A DNA stretch of 64,000 bases from Fulvimarina sp040239565 (GCF_040239565.1 NZ_JBEHWS010000002.1:62001-126000); one strand, 5' to 3'; shown: positions 15,374 through 24,699, counted from the stretch's first letter. Numbers and translations: made by a program. The notes: generated from the sequence alone by a model not told the origin.

Positions 15374-16819
15374 TTACGAGGGAGCCTCTCCCTCCGACAC
15401 GTCGTGACTGGCTTCAAGCGTCTCGATGAAGCTCTGGCACCAGGTCTGCGCCGTACCCGAGAAGACCGCCTCGCGCATCGCCTCCCAACGGCGCTTGCGC
15501 TCTTGCAGGGGCATGGTGAGCGCGCGCTGCATCGCGGCTGCGACATCGTCCGTGTTGTAGGGATTGACGACGATGCAGCCGCTTTTCAATTCGTCGAGCG
15601 CTCCCGCGAAGCGTGACAGGATGAGGACGCCGGGATCTTCAGGATCCTGCGCCGCAACGAATTCCTTTGCGACGAGATTCATGCCGTCGCGCAGCGGCGT
15701 GACGAGACAGACGCGGGCGGCGCGGTAGATGCCGGCGAGCGCCTTTCGCGTGAATCCGCGCGTCATCATCTGCAACGGCGTCCAGTCGAGCGTGGCGAAG
15801 CGGCCGTTGAGATGGCCCGCGGTGCGTTCCAGCTCGTCCCGGAGGTCCGCATAGGCGTCAAGTTCCGAGCGCGAAAGCGGCGCGACCTGCAGAAAGATCG
15901 CGCTGCCGCGGTTCTCCGGATAGTCCTCAAGCAGGCGTTCGAAGCCGTAGAAGCGTTCGAGCAGGCCCTTGGAATAGTCCATCCGGTCGACCCCGACGAT
16001 GAGCTTGCGCTCGGCCCCCTCGCCTTCGTTGTTGCGCCGGTCGCGCGTCATGGAAATCAGCATTTCCTCGTGCTCGCTCGCCTCCGGCGAGACCGCGAAG
16101 CGGGCATACCCCTCGGCATCGATGCCGATCGGGAAGGTCTTGGCGATCACCGTGCGGTCGCCGACGCGGACGCGGTCCTGCTCCAGCTCTTCGCCGCCCA
16201 ACTCCCCGACGCAGAAACGCACGAAGTTGTTCCTGTCTGTGTCGGTCTGGAAGCCGATCACGTCGTAGGCGAGAAGTGCGCGCACGATGTCGTGGCTGGC
16301 CGGAAGCGCGGAGAACACTTCCGGGGCACAGAAGGGAATGTGAAGGAAGTAGCCGAGCCGCCCCTTGTAGCCCGCCTGCCGCAATTCCGAGCCCATGTAG
16401 AAAAAGTGGTAGTCGTGCACCCAGACGAGATCGTTCTCCTTCAGATGCGGAATCAGGCGAACGGCGAAACGGTGGTTCACCTGACGGTAAACCTTGTCCG
16501 ACGCCCGGTCGAACTCGGCGAGATCCAGCCGGTAGTGCAGCAAGGGCCAGAGCGAGCGGTTGGCGTAGTTGTAGTAGAAACCCTGAAGCTCCTCCTCGCT
16601 CATGTCGATCGTGGTCATTTCCACGTTTTCCTGAACCTCGGTCTTGGCGTCTCCCTGCGTGCCCTTGTCGGAGGTTTCGCCGCTCCAGCCGAACCAGAGG
16701 CCGCCGCGCCGTTTCAGGGCATCGGAAAGACCCACGACGAGCCCGCCTGCCTGTCCTTCGTCGCTCAGCGGGCCGACACGGTTCGACACCGCGACGAGAC
16801 GCGGATTGCTGTCAGCCAT
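15374..16819 (-). CDS. otsA: trehalose-6-phosphate synthase
   Basis: A 481-residue GT20 glycosyltransferase joining UDP-glucose and glucose-6-phosphate. Motifs: RLVAVSNRVGPL at the N-terminus, GGLVVGL (UDP-glucose loop), LWFGWSGE, LVWVHDYHFFYMGSELR, GFQTDTDRNNF, KLIVGVDRMDYSKGLLERF, and the C-terminal LRDGMNLVAKEFVA. The start overlaps the 3' end of otsB by 8 bases, so the two are translationally coupled. Trehalose protects against osmotic, desiccation and heat stress. Confidence 0.96.
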   Translation of the reverse strand: MADSNPRLVAVSNRVGPLSDEGQAGGLVVGLSDALKRRGGLWFGWSGETSDKGTQGDAKTEVQENVEMTTIDMSEEELQGFYYNYANRSLWPLLHYRLDLAEFDRASDKVYRQVNHRFAVRLIPHLKENDLVWVHDYHFFYMGSELRQAGYKGRLGYFLHIPFCAPEVFSALPASHDIVRALLAYDVIGFQTDTDRNNFVRFCVGELGGEELEQDRVRVGDRTVIAKTFPIGIDAEGYARFAVSPEASEHEEMLISMTRDRRNNEGEGAERKLIVGVDRMDYSKGLLERFYGFERLLEDYPENRGSAIFLQVAPLSRSELDAYADLRDELERTAGHLNGRFATLDWTPLQMMTRGFTRKALAGIYRAARVCLVTPLRDGMNLVAKEFVAAQDPEDPGVLILSRFAGALDELKSGCIVVNPYNTDDVAAAMQRALTMPLQERKRRWEAMREAVFSGTAQTWCQSFIETLEASHDVSEGEAPS

Positions 16820-17582
16820 TGGAATTCACCTCGTCCTTGTCTGTCTTGCCGATCGTTTCGGCGATCCATCGATGCACGGCCTCTACATCGGCTAACCGAT
16901 ATTCGGCGGCACTGTTTCGGCTGCCGACCTTGACCGAGATGCCGCCGCGGCGCTTCACCTCTTCCAGCGCGAATTCGTCGGTCGTGTCGTCGCCGGCATA
17001 GATGGGCGTGCGGCCCTTGAACGGCGGCTCCTCCATCATCGCGGCCAGCGCCCGGCCCTTGTCCATGCCGGCGGGGTGGACCTCGACGATGTTGTCGCCA
17101 TCCATGACGACGAGATCGTCGCGGTCCTCGACCGCGTGCTTCACCGCCGAGCGGGCGACCTCCTCAAGATCGGGCGCGGTGCGGTAATGAACGACGAGGG
17201 CGAGGCCCTTGTCTTCGAGATGCAGGCGCGGATTTTCCTCGACCAGCGAACTCAGCGCCTTTCGAACGGGCTCAAGCTCGTCTTCGGTCATCAGGCGCGT
17301 CGTTTCGGCGCCGGGTTGGACGCGCCGTTCGAGGCCGTGGACACCGGCGGCGGCGAACTTCATCGGGTCCAGAAAGCGGTCGAGATCGGAGACCTTGCGT
17401 CCGCTGACGATCGCAAGCGCGCCTTTGCAGGCACGCTGGAGCGCCATCAGCGGCTCGAGCGTGCCCTCGGGAAGGGAGACGGCATCGGGGTCGTCGACGA
17501 GTTCGGCGAGGGTGCCATCAAAATCGAGGAAAATGGCGTGGGTTGCGGGATCGATCGGAGGCGGTGCGTCTGAATGGGTCAT
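16812..17582 (-). CDS. otsB: trehalose-6-phosphate phosphatase
   Basis: A 256-residue HAD-superfamily phosphatase that finishes trehalose synthesis. The nucleophile motif HAIFLDFDGTLAEL is near residue 20, motif II LAIVSGRKVSDL at about 65, and motif IV YAGDDTTDEFALEEV at about 205. The AGVHGLERR segment is typical of OtsB. The start is taken at MTHSDAPPP (17582); an in-frame upstream ATG would add 16 residues that do not belong to the fold. It precedes and overlaps otsA. Confidence 0.95.
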   Translation of the reverse strand: MTHSDAPPPIDPATHAIFLDFDGTLAELVDDPDAVSLPEGTLEPLMALQRACKGALAIVSGRKVSDLDRFLDPMKFAAAGVHGLERRVQPGAETTRLMTEDELEPVRKALSSLVEENPRLHLEDKGLALVVHYRTAPDLEEVARSAVKHAVEDRDDLVVMDGDNIVEVHPAGMDKGRALAAMMEEPPFKGRTPIYAGDDTTDEFALEEVKRRGGISVKVGSRNSAAEYRLADVEAVHRWIAETIGKTDKDEVNSNG

Positions 17583-17663
17583 CGTGATCGGAAACCTAGC
17601 GCCAAGCCGACCGGCGCCAAGCGCTTCCATCCAAACGAACCGTCCTCCGGCAGGTTCGGCGGG

Positions 17664-18473
17664 CTATAGACGGAGCATGGTTGCGGTTCGTTCGTCGACG
17701 ACGCCGGTTGCCGGAAGCCCGGCGGCGGCCTGCCAGGCGCTCAAGGCCGCGGCCGTGCGCGGACCGAAAAGGCCATCGATGCGGATCGCCGAACCGGCGG
17801 ATCGAAGCGCTTCCTGTAGGCGGAGCACCGCCCTTCCCTTTGCACCGATTGCGAGCGGTCGCATGGCGTGATCGGTGGCTTCCAAAGCCGCAGAGGCGCG
17901 CTTGAAGGCCGCAGCGATCTTCTTGTCATAGGCGTTTCGGCGATAGCCGGGGCCGTTGTAGCGGCGGGCGAAACCGGCATAGTCGCCATCGGACAGACGA
18001 TCGGACAGCGCGCCGATGCGCAGGAAGCGCGCGGCGACATCGAACTGGCCGGCAATGGAACGCCGCGCTGTCGCCGCGAGCGCTTCGGCGGAGCCGTAAC
18101 CGAGCGTCTCACCGTGCGATCCCATCACCTGGCAGAGCCCCCAGGAGACCGAGCCGCAGGCCGCTTCCGCATCGATCCGGCAGGCGCGCTCGAACAACGC
18201 CCAGCGTGCGCTCTGACCGACGGGATTCTTGATGCGCCCGGCGCGCGGGCTGGAGAGACCCTCGGCGCGTGCTCGCGTCCGTGCGGCCTCCGAAAGGCGC
18301 CGGTCGAAGTAATGGCCCTCGAACCGGATCAGCGGTTCGGGCCGCCCGTCGATTTCGGCGAAAGGCACGGCGCGGGTTTCGACCAGCGCAACCGCGATCA
18401 GCACATTCGGGCCAACGCCCGTTTCACCGGCGACATGCTGCGCCGCCTCGATTACCCGTTTCTCGATCGCCAT
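17664..18473 (-). CDS. N-acetylmuramidase with peptidoglycan-binding domain
   Basis: A 269-residue two-domain protein. Residues 1-190 match the N-acetylmuramidase (DUF3380) lysozyme-like domain: the presumed catalytic Glu region VALVETRAVPFAEIDGRP, FEGHYFDRRL, the cysteine-bearing CGSVSWGLCQVMGSH and RRYNGPGYRRNAYDKKI. Residues about 200-269 are a PG_binding_1 domain (GAKGRAVLRLQEALRSAG, DGLFGPRTAAALSAWQ). This architecture is common in phage endolysins and in chromosomal homologues. There is no signal peptide, no holin and no phage gene nearby, so it may be a domesticated prophage gene or a gene-transfer-agent-type lysozyme (inference). Confidence 0.85.
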   Translation of the reverse strand: MAIEKRVIEAAQHVAGETGVGPNVLIAVALVETRAVPFAEIDGRPEPLIRFEGHYFDRRLSEAARTRARAEGLSSPRAGRIKNPVGQSARWALFERACRIDAEAACGSVSWGLCQVMGSHGETLGYGSAEALAATARRSIAGQFDVAARFLRIGALSDRLSDGDYAGFARRYNGPGYRRNAYDKKIAAAFKRASAALEATDHAMRPLAIGAKGRAVLRLQEALRSAGSAIRIDGLFGPRTAAALSAWQAAAGLPATGVVDERTATMLRL

Positions 18474-18612
18474 TATCGTCATCCTTTCCTTCGGACCTGT
18501 TCCGAAGATCGAGGATGCGGGCGGTAGCGGAGGCCGTGGATAAAGCCGGCCTGGACACGGGGAGATCGAGCGACGGTTGTGCCCTCGCCGGCGCTTCCAG
18601 CGGCAAGCAGGC

Positions 18613-19887
18613 CTACTCGGCGGCCTCGGACCGTTCCGGCATGTCGGTGGCGACCGAAGTCCGTCCGTAGGCTCCAGCGATTTCGTTCGCGATCATCTCG
18701 GCGGTGACGGGACCGAGGGTCCAACCGAGATGGCCGTGTCCGGTGTTGTAGAAGACCGTCTTCGTTTTTCCCGGCCCGACCTTGGGCATCATGTTCGGCA
18801 TCATCGGACGAAGGCCGGCCCAGGATTCATAGTCGCCGATCGCAACGCCCGGAAAGCGCGTGCGGCACCAAGCGAGAAGCGGATCGATCCGCTCCTGGCG
18901 CACGGTGCGGTCCTCGCCGGTGAACTCGGCGGTTCCGGCGATGCGCAGGCGTTCGCCGAGGCGGGTGCCGACGACCTTTGCGTGATCGTCGAGGATCGAG
19001 ACATGGGGCGCTGCATTTCGGCTCTCTTCGTCCTTCAGTTCGATCGTGATCGAATAGCCCTTCACCGGATAGACGTTGACGCGATCGCCCAGCATCTTCG
19101 CGATCGCCCGGCTCCGAACGCCTGCGCAGACGACCACCGCGTCGAAGGTCTCGGTCAGCTCCGGGCCGTCGTTGTTGAGGTCGCGCACCGTGAGTTCGGC
19201 GCGTTTCTCGTCGGCGTTCGCGCCGGTCACCTTTGTCTCGTAGCGGATCGAAGCCCCTTTGCGCTGGCAGGCCTCGGCAAGGCCGCGCGTGAAGGTGTGG
19301 ATGTCGCCGGTGAAGTCGCTTTCGGTGTAATAGCCGCCGATGAAATTCCCGGTGACGGCCGGTTCGATCTGGCAGATATCCTCGGGGGAGATATAGCGGC
19401 GGGAGAGCCCTCCCCGTTCGAGCAGCTTGTTGACCTCGGTCGCGTGCTCCAGCTCGCCGGCATCCTCGAAGACATGCATGATGCCGCGCTTCTCGATGTC
19501 GAAGTCGATGCCCTCGCGATCGGCCATGTCGAGAAGGTGGCGCCGGGCGGCGATCGCCATCTCGGTCGTGCGGACGGTGTTGTCCTCGTAGGAACGCGAG
19601 GCGAGCACGAATTCCAGAAGCCAGGAGAGTTTGTGCGGCGTCGGCGCCGGGTGGACGAGCAGCGGCGCGTCCTTGGTGAACATCCATCTGAGGCCCTTGA
19701 GGAAGGTCGAGGGCCGGTTCCAGACCTCGGCGTTCGAGGCCGACAGCTGTCCGGCGTTGGCAAAGGATGTTTCCATCGCCGCACCCGGCCGCTGCTCGAA
19801 GACGGTGACGTCGAACCCTCTCTCCAGAAGCTTGTAGGCCGTGGTGATACCGGTGATACCGGCTCCGAGGACGGCGATGGAGGTCAT
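18613..19887 (-). CDS. dadA: D-amino acid dehydrogenase
   Basis: A 424-residue FAD enzyme oxidising D-amino acids to 2-oxo acids and passing electrons to the respiratory chain. The N-terminal Rossmann motif AVLGAGITGITTAYKL and the family stretch ETSFANAGQLSASNAEVW are diagnostic of DadA. C-terminal WAGLRPMMPNMMPKVGPG and NTGHGHLGWTLGP complete the DAO fold. The start is taken at MTSIAVLGAG (19887). No alanine racemase gene is adjacent, unlike the usual dadAX arrangement, so the substrate range is open. It is probably inner-membrane associated. Confidence 0.93.
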   Translation of the reverse strand: MTSIAVLGAGITGITTAYKLLERGFDVTVFEQRPGAAMETSFANAGQLSASNAEVWNRPSTFLKGLRWMFTKDAPLLVHPAPTPHKLSWLLEFVLASRSYEDNTVRTTEMAIAARRHLLDMADREGIDFDIEKRGIMHVFEDAGELEHATEVNKLLERGGLSRRYISPEDICQIEPAVTGNFIGGYYTESDFTGDIHTFTRGLAEACQRKGASIRYETKVTGANADEKRAELTVRDLNNDGPELTETFDAVVVCAGVRSRAIAKMLGDRVNVYPVKGYSITIELKDEESRNAAPHVSILDDHAKVVGTRLGERLRIAGTAEFTGEDRTVRQERIDPLLAWCRTRFPGVAIGDYESWAGLRPMMPNMMPKVGPGKTKTVFYNTGHGHLGWTLGPVTAEMIANEIAGAYGRTSVATDMPERSEAAE

Positions 19888-20016
19888 AAGCGCCACTCCG
19901 CTTGCGAGCTTGAACACGAATGGAAGTTTGTGTGCTGCAAGACCGAAAGGCAATCTTCGGATTTCACATGACGGCGGAAACCCACGGTTTCGAGAGGCGC
20001 ACTTGAAACTGAATAC

Positions 20017-20056
20017 GCTGAAAGTGGTTCAAAAATGGAGCGTTCGAAAGGCCGGG
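20017..20056. repeat. 40-bp repeat, copy 1 (upstream of dadA)
   Basis: The segment ends with the 19-bp core GAGCGTTCGAAAGGCCGGG, preceded by GCTGAAAGTGGTTC. A close copy lies at 29551-29588. The near edge is 130 bases upstream of the dadA start. Confidence 0.6.
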
Positions 20057-20211
20057 ATAAGCGGCAAGCGACCATATCAGCGACCGCTGTCTAACGGCAG
20101 CCATGCGGACGACGCGGACCCACAGCTGTAGAAACTGACATGTGGTGCGCGCGTGGCGTTCAATTTAAGCGTGTCACCGATCAGGCTTACCGCATCAAGC
20201 GCCCCGTCATA

Positions 20212-20429
20212 TTACGACCTATGTGATAGCACGTTGAGAATCTTCCCGGTGGGATCAGCGACGAAGAAGCGACGCACTCCCCACGGCTCATCGGTCAGGT
20301 CGTACTTGATGTTGCAGCCCGTCTCTTTGCTCGATCATAAACAGCGTCCACGTCGTCAACCTCAATGGAAAGGTCAGGCACCGGAGCCCCTGAGCCGCCT
20401 TCGCTCATCAGACTTACCTGGGTAGTCGC
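20212..20429 (-). pseudogene. VOC-family (glyoxalase-fold) gene, 3' half
   Basis: The C-terminal half of a VOC protein: TTQVSLMSEGG, APVPDLSIEVDDVDAVYD, then NIKYDLTDEPWGVRRFF and ADPTGKILNVL. A one-base deletion in the run GCAAAGAGACG (about 20323) shifts the frame. The 5' half is found at 24976-25121. Joining the two halves across one copy of the 5-bp sequence GTCGC restores a continuous reading (TPNAATTQVSL). The gene was therefore split by the insertion between them. Confidence 0.85.
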
Positions 20430-20443
20430 ACGTTCCTCGGAGC

Positions 20444-20855
20444 CTAGAGCACATTTGCCGAGCCGCCCGGAAAATCGCAGCGCGTCGTTCCGGCTTCGAC
20501 ATGCATGAAGGTATCGGCGACGAAGGCCGCGTCTCCCATCACATAGGTTACCGAGCCAAGCGTGTGGCCCGGCGTAAGCATGACCTTCACCGGGATGGAG
20601 CCAACTTCGAAGGTTTCGCCGTCGGCCAAAAGACGATCAAAATCGCGGTCGGGATCGAAGGCGCCCGGCGTGTGGTAGAGATCGCGCCAGAGACCGGCGA
20701 TCTCGCGCACCTTCTCGCCGATGGCGGCGGGCGCGCCGAGCTTCTCCTTGAGATAGGCTGAGGCCATCAGATGGTCGGCATGCGGGTGCGTGTCGAGGAT
20801 TCAATCGATGTCCAGACCCTTTTCCCTGACGAAATTCAGGATCTCGTCGGCCGCT
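20444..20855 (-). pseudogene. MBL-fold hydrolase fragment (Blh-like)
   Basis: The middle part of a metallo-beta-lactamase-fold hydrolase of the beta-lactamase-hydrolase-like (Blh) or persulfide dioxygenase type. Visible are ADEILNFVREKGLDID, the metal motif LDTHPHADHLMASAYLKEK, LTPGHTLGSVTYV, VADTFM and CDFPGGSA. The tryptophan expected before ILDTHPHADH has become TGA (20801-20803). The 5' end is cut at the xseA junction near 20855, and the 3' end is cut after CDFPGGSA. It is not functional as it stands; an internal ATG could still make a 107-residue remnant lacking the metal motif. Confidence 0.82.
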
Positions 20856-21433
20856 GCCGCGCCAGCGTTTCGACGCCGCCGAATACAAGCTCGTGCAGAG
20901 CCTCGGCACGAACATCACGGCCAAGCGCAGCAAGTTCGAGCTTGCCGCCGGAAAGCTCAGCCCGAACAGTCTGGAAACGCGTGCGCAAAGAGATCGGACA
21001 GCACTCCAACGGCTGGCGCGCGATCTTCCAAGGGCGCTCGAGCGCGAGAAGGACCGCAAGCGGGACCTGCTGAGGTTCCAGGCGGCGCGACTGACGCCGG
21101 CCGGTATCGAACGGCAATACAGGCAGGGTCGCGAGCGTCTCGACGCGCTCCCGAAACGCCTTGACCGCAGTATAACGCAGAGACTTGCGGAAGCGCGCAA
21201 CGATGTCGATCAGAAGGCGCGGCTGCTCAAGGGCCTTTCCTATGAAGCTGTGCTCGACCGGGGCTTTGCGCTGGTGCGCGACGAAGCCGACAAGCCGGTC
21301 AAGCAGGCGTCCGATGTGAGTGAAGAATGGCGAAAAGCTGACGCTTGAGTTCGCCGGGCGCCAACGCGTCGATGTCGTCGCAACGGAGGGCGCAGCGGCA
21401 AAGCCGTCTCCGCGGCAAGGCGATCTGTTCTAG
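20856..21433 (+). pseudogene. xseA: exodeoxyribonuclease VII large subunit, 3' remnant
   Basis: The C-terminal part of XseA: PRQRFDAAEYKLVQSL, a long coiled-coil stretch (KFELAAGKLSPNSLETR, LTPAGIERQYRQGRERL), KGLSYEAVLDRGFALVRD, and after a frameshift near 21315-21325 the end NGEKLTLEFAGRQRVDVV followed by SPRQGDLF. The nuclease N-terminal two thirds are absent. It abuts the MBL fragment head to head at about 20855. A functional xseA presumably exists elsewhere. Confidence 0.85.
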
Positions 21434-21450
21434 CCTTTAAAACGCAAGAA

Positions 21451-21480
21451 AGCCCCGAGGATCATCCATCGGGGCTATTT
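21451..21480 (+). terminator. intrinsic terminator after the xseA remnant
   Basis: Stem AGCCCCGA (21451-21458) with TCGGGGCT (21469-21476), followed by ATTT. It travelled with the xseA 3' end. Confidence 0.65.
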
Positions 21481-21658
21481 GGATATTTTGGTCGCGTGGG
21501 CAGGGTTTAGACACTGCTTCTTTTGATCCGCGACCAGAATGCCTGACAAAAATCCAGCCCTTACGCCAATGCAACGGGGCTTCCTGTAGAAAACAGGATA
21601 GATACGTTGCTCCCGGCCTTTACCGGGAGCTTGTCGTTGCGATTGGCCTTTCCGGTCC

Positions 21659-24478
21659 TCAGAATGCCCAGCTCAGATTTCCGCGTCCACCGTGATCGGA
21701 AACGCCGTCGCCGACTTTTCCGGAATACGATACGCCAATGCTCAGAGCATCATTGATCGCTGTATTCAGGCCTGCTTCGAACACAGCCACATCCTCGGGG
21801 AGCGGAACGCCCGAGATGGTGAACGGGCTGCTGCCGTCAAACTGATGCCTGCTCGTCGGCGTTTCGTCACTGAAGGCATGGCTCCAGCCCACCATACCCG
21901 AGGCCGTCAGTGGGACCTCTCCAAAGTTGAAGTCCTGGGACACCCGAAGACCGATCGTCGAGAACGTCGTGTCTATCTCGTTGCCAAAACCGGTCAACGC
22001 GGCAGCCCCACCGGACTCGGTGAACCCATCCGTGTTCAGGTTAACGTATTCCAGTCCCACGAAAGGTTCGAAACTCGCCTCGCCCACATCAATTGTGTAG
22101 CCAACATCACCATAGATCTGGAAGCTCTGAGCATCGTAATCTGCCGAAAGCTTATCGCTGAAGCCGCGAAAGGCAACAGACCGATCCGTCGAGACGTCAT
22201 GCCAAGTGTAGCTGATGCCGAAACTCGCACCGAGCTTATCCCATTGGCCACCACCATATACACCCAAGTCGAAATTATCGCTGGTACCGGACGAGTTGAG
22301 ATCATCCACGCTGAAAGAAGATTGGCTATGACCACCGACCACCCCGAGACGCATATTTTCGGAGACAGCAACGTCGGCGCCAACAAACAGACCGCCGATA
22401 TCGCGTTCCATGTCGGCTGCATTGCCATCGCCATCGAACTGCCCCCACGAACCGAAACCGCGAGTCCAAAGGGCAAGCCCTTGGGCTTCTTCAGCATCTA
22501 CGATCACTGCGCGAGGTGTCCGATCATTCAGATCAATGCCAGGTTCATAAGTGATGACCTGCTGCGGCTTACCAACTCCGCCAAAAGCACCACGAATATG
22601 ATCGCCAGTGGCTTCGCGCACGAAGCGGCCGTCCTCGATCAGAACCGTCATTGCCGAGGCATGAATCTCGCCGGAACTCTGATCAAAAGCGGCGCGTGCT
22701 GTTGCATCGTCCGGCATTGTTTCGATTATACCGCGCAATCCATTGCCGACCGGCAGGCTTTGCAGACCGGAGCCAGCACCATACTGGTTGCGTGTCAGCG
22801 CTGCATCTGTAAAGGACCGGATCTGGGCCACGTCGAGATAGACATTGTTGGCGTCATAGTTATCGCGGATACCGTAGAACGCCGAGATAAGTGTGTCGTT
22901 GAGCGTGTAAGTGCCTGTTACGCCGCCTGTCGCAGTTAACACTGTATAGCGGCTATTGGGTAGAAAGCTGCCGGTGCCGTAGCTGGTAGCCTGAAGAGTT
23001 GCACCGTTCTGAATTGTGGCAGTTCCGTTAACGACAATCTTGTCGGACGTCGTTGTTCCGGGCACCAGCTCCACCGCATAGGCAGAGCCAGGTTGAGCCA
23101 CATAGTTGCCGTTGACCGTCAGTGTGCCAGGACTGTTGCCGGGAGAAATTGTAGAGCCGGCTTGTGCCACGATGCCGCCGACCGTGCCGGAACCTGACAA
23201 AATCGAGCCGGACTGCGTCGTCACCACGGAGCCCGCCAGCGAGCCGTTCACGTTCAAGCGGCCATCTGCAAGCGTCGTCGCTCCCGAAAAAGACGAAGAA
23301 TCCCCTGTCAGATTTAGTGTGCCCGTGCCCATCTTGGTTAGGGTACCTGTGCCCGAAATCGTTTTGGCGAAGGTAAAATCGTCATTATCGGCAAAGGTCA
23401 GTGCGCTGTTGTTCGTGATCGACCCGCCGAAATTCGCGTCTGCGCCCATCAGTAGCCCCGCCCCGGAAGCGATGACGGCTGAACCGGTGAATCGAGAGGC
23501 GTCTCCCGTCAGTGTCGTTGTGCCGGCGAGTGCGTCGATCACGCCATCGCCAGCAATAGCCGCGGCAAACAAATAGTCCGATGCAGTATGGTTAAAGACC
23601 AGCGTGCCATCGCCCTCGCCAAAGGCGAGATTGGCCGCCTTCAGTGTACCCGGCGCAGCCGCGGATTGCCCGGCTCCGGCCCCGATGTTCAGCGTGCCAG
23701 TCGATCCAGCTTTGGAAGCTATGCTGAGGGTCCCATCATACATTCCGTTCGTCTCGGCGCCAACCGTCACCAAACCACCATCGGAGATGTTTAGCGTGCC
23801 ATTGCCTTCGTAGCCGACACGAAGGGTGCTGCCATTATCGGTCAGGGTCGAGTTAGCGCCAGTGACGGTTACCACGCCGGTACCGCCGGAACTCAAGCCA
23901 ATACGACCGTCTTTATTGATGACCGTTCCGCCATTCTCGATGGACAGTGTGCCCGCAGAGGCTCCAAAGCCAAGTATCAGCTGGCTGCTGTTCGTCCAGA
24001 TCGATCCCGCATCCCTAACCGTCACGGTACCTGAACCACCGGCGCGCGCGCCGATGAAGCCGTTAGAATTGCTGACTGACCCACCGTCCGTGATCGTTAG
24101 TGCACCAGTGCCGCTCCAGCCTATGGAGAGTTCGCGGCCCGGTCCGTTGACCCAGGATGAACCTGAACCATCCACCGTTACCGTGCCGTTGCTGCCAGCT
24201 TGATATCCGACAGTACCTTCGCCAGCATTGGTGACTTTCCCACCATCCTTGATGTTCAGGGTACCGGTGCCGCCTGAGCCGACAATGAGCTCGCCGGTAT
24301 ATGAAGTTGTCGTGTTAACGTCACGGACATCGCCGTCGTCGATGACCTCGTCAACCGAGGCCGCCATAGCCCCGTGCGAAAGCATAGCCATCAACGCCGT
24401 CGAGGCAAGGAACAGTCGCTTGCGGGCAACAAGGCAAGCAGAGCGCGAGCAGGAATTCTGTAAATCAGTGGTCATCAA
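21659..24478 (-). CDS. autotransporter with C-terminal beta-barrel domain
   Basis: A 939-residue type Va secretion protein. The long signal peptide ends near AMLSHGAMAASV (about residue 40). The passenger repeats a Gly/Ser/Thr-rich beta-helix unit (GSGGTGTLNIKDGGKVTN, then VTVDGSGSSW), then has the autotransporter-associated strands (LTGDASRFTGSAVIASGAGL, GTLTKMGTGTLNLTG). The barrel covers roughly residues 650-939 (LALWTRGFGSWGQFDGDGN) and ends GGRGNLSWAF with the terminal Phe needed for outer-membrane insertion. It is the only intact gene in the insertion, which suggests it confers the selected trait, probably adhesion (inference). Confidence 0.9.
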   Translation of the reverse strand: MMTTDLQNSCSRSACLVARKRLFLASTALMAMLSHGAMAASVDEVIDDGDVRDVNTTTSYTGELIVGSGGTGTLNIKDGGKVTNAGEGTVGYQAGSNGTVTVDGSGSSWVNGPGRELSIGWSGTGALTITDGGSVSNSNGFIGARAGGSGTVTVRDAGSIWTNSSQLILGFGASAGTLSIENGGTVINKDGRIGLSSGGTGVVTVTGANSTLTDNGSTLRVGYEGNGTLNISDGGLVTVGAETNGMYDGTLSIASKAGSTGTLNIGAGAGQSAAAPGTLKAANLAFGEGDGTLVFNHTASDYLFAAAIAGDGVIDALAGTTTLTGDASRFTGSAVIASGAGLLMGADANFGGSITNNSALTFADNDDFTFAKTISGTGTLTKMGTGTLNLTGDSSSFSGATTLADGRLNVNGSLAGSVVTTQSGSILSGSGTVGGIVAQAGSTISPGNSPGTLTVNGNYVAQPGSAYAVELVPGTTTSDKIVVNGTATIQNGATLQATSYGTGSFLPNSRYTVLTATGGVTGTYTLNDTLISAFYGIRDNYDANNVYLDVAQIRSFTDAALTRNQYGAGSGLQSLPVGNGLRGIIETMPDDATARAAFDQSSGEIHASAMTVLIEDGRFVREATGDHIRGAFGGVGKPQQVITYEPGIDLNDRTPRAVIVDAEEAQGLALWTRGFGSWGQFDGDGNAADMERDIGGLFVGADVAVSENMRLGVVGGHSQSSFSVDDLNSSGTSDNFDLGVYGGGQWDKLGASFGISYTWHDVSTDRSVAFRGFSDKLSADYDAQSFQIYGDVGYTIDVGEASFEPFVGLEYVNLNTDGFTESGGAAALTGFGNEIDTTFSTIGLRVSQDFNFGEVPLTASGMVGWSHAFSDETPTSRHQFDGSSPFTISGVPLPEDVAVFEAGLNTAINDALSIGVSYSGKVGDGVSDHGGRGNLSWAF

Positions 24479-24518
24479 AAAAGCTTTCTCGCCCCTTCAT
24501 TCACTACATAAATTCGTA

Positions 24519-24556
24519 CCGTCTGGCACTTTTCGATCCGTCTGGCACTTTTCGAT
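24519..24556. repeat. two tandem 19-bp direct repeats
   Basis: The 19-mer CCGTCTGGCACTTTTCGAT occurs twice back to back (24519-24537 and 24538-24556). On the minus strand it reads ATCGAAAAGTGCCAGACGG, which is like the multiple end-repeats of IS21-family elements. It lies just upstream of the autotransporter start, so it could also influence that gene. Confidence 0.8.
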
Positions 24557-24630
24557 TCCGAAAATGAACGGACAAGAATCTCGATACGTGAGACCAGTGC
24601 TCGAATCAAGTGTAAAATACAATCTCCGAG

Positions 24631-24689
24631 ACTTTCCAGAGAACTAAGGATTCCCACTTTCCAGAAAACTAAGAAATCCCACTTTTCCC
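24631..24689. repeat. imperfect 25-bp tandem repeat (IS21-end-like)
   Basis: Units 24631-24655 and 24656-24680 both start ACTTTCCAGA and end TCCC, with four differing bases; a third partial unit ACTTTTCCC follows. On the other strand the unit reads TTTTCTGGAAAGTGGGA, again typical of IS21-type terminal repeats. Together with the 19-bp repeats it marks the remains of an IS end. Confidence 0.7.
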
Positions 24690-24699
24690 TTATTATACA

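Noticed and set aside
20893..21348. Intact gene reading of the xseA piece
   Set aside because: Lacks the nuclease domain and the proper C-terminus is in another frame; treated as a pseudogene.
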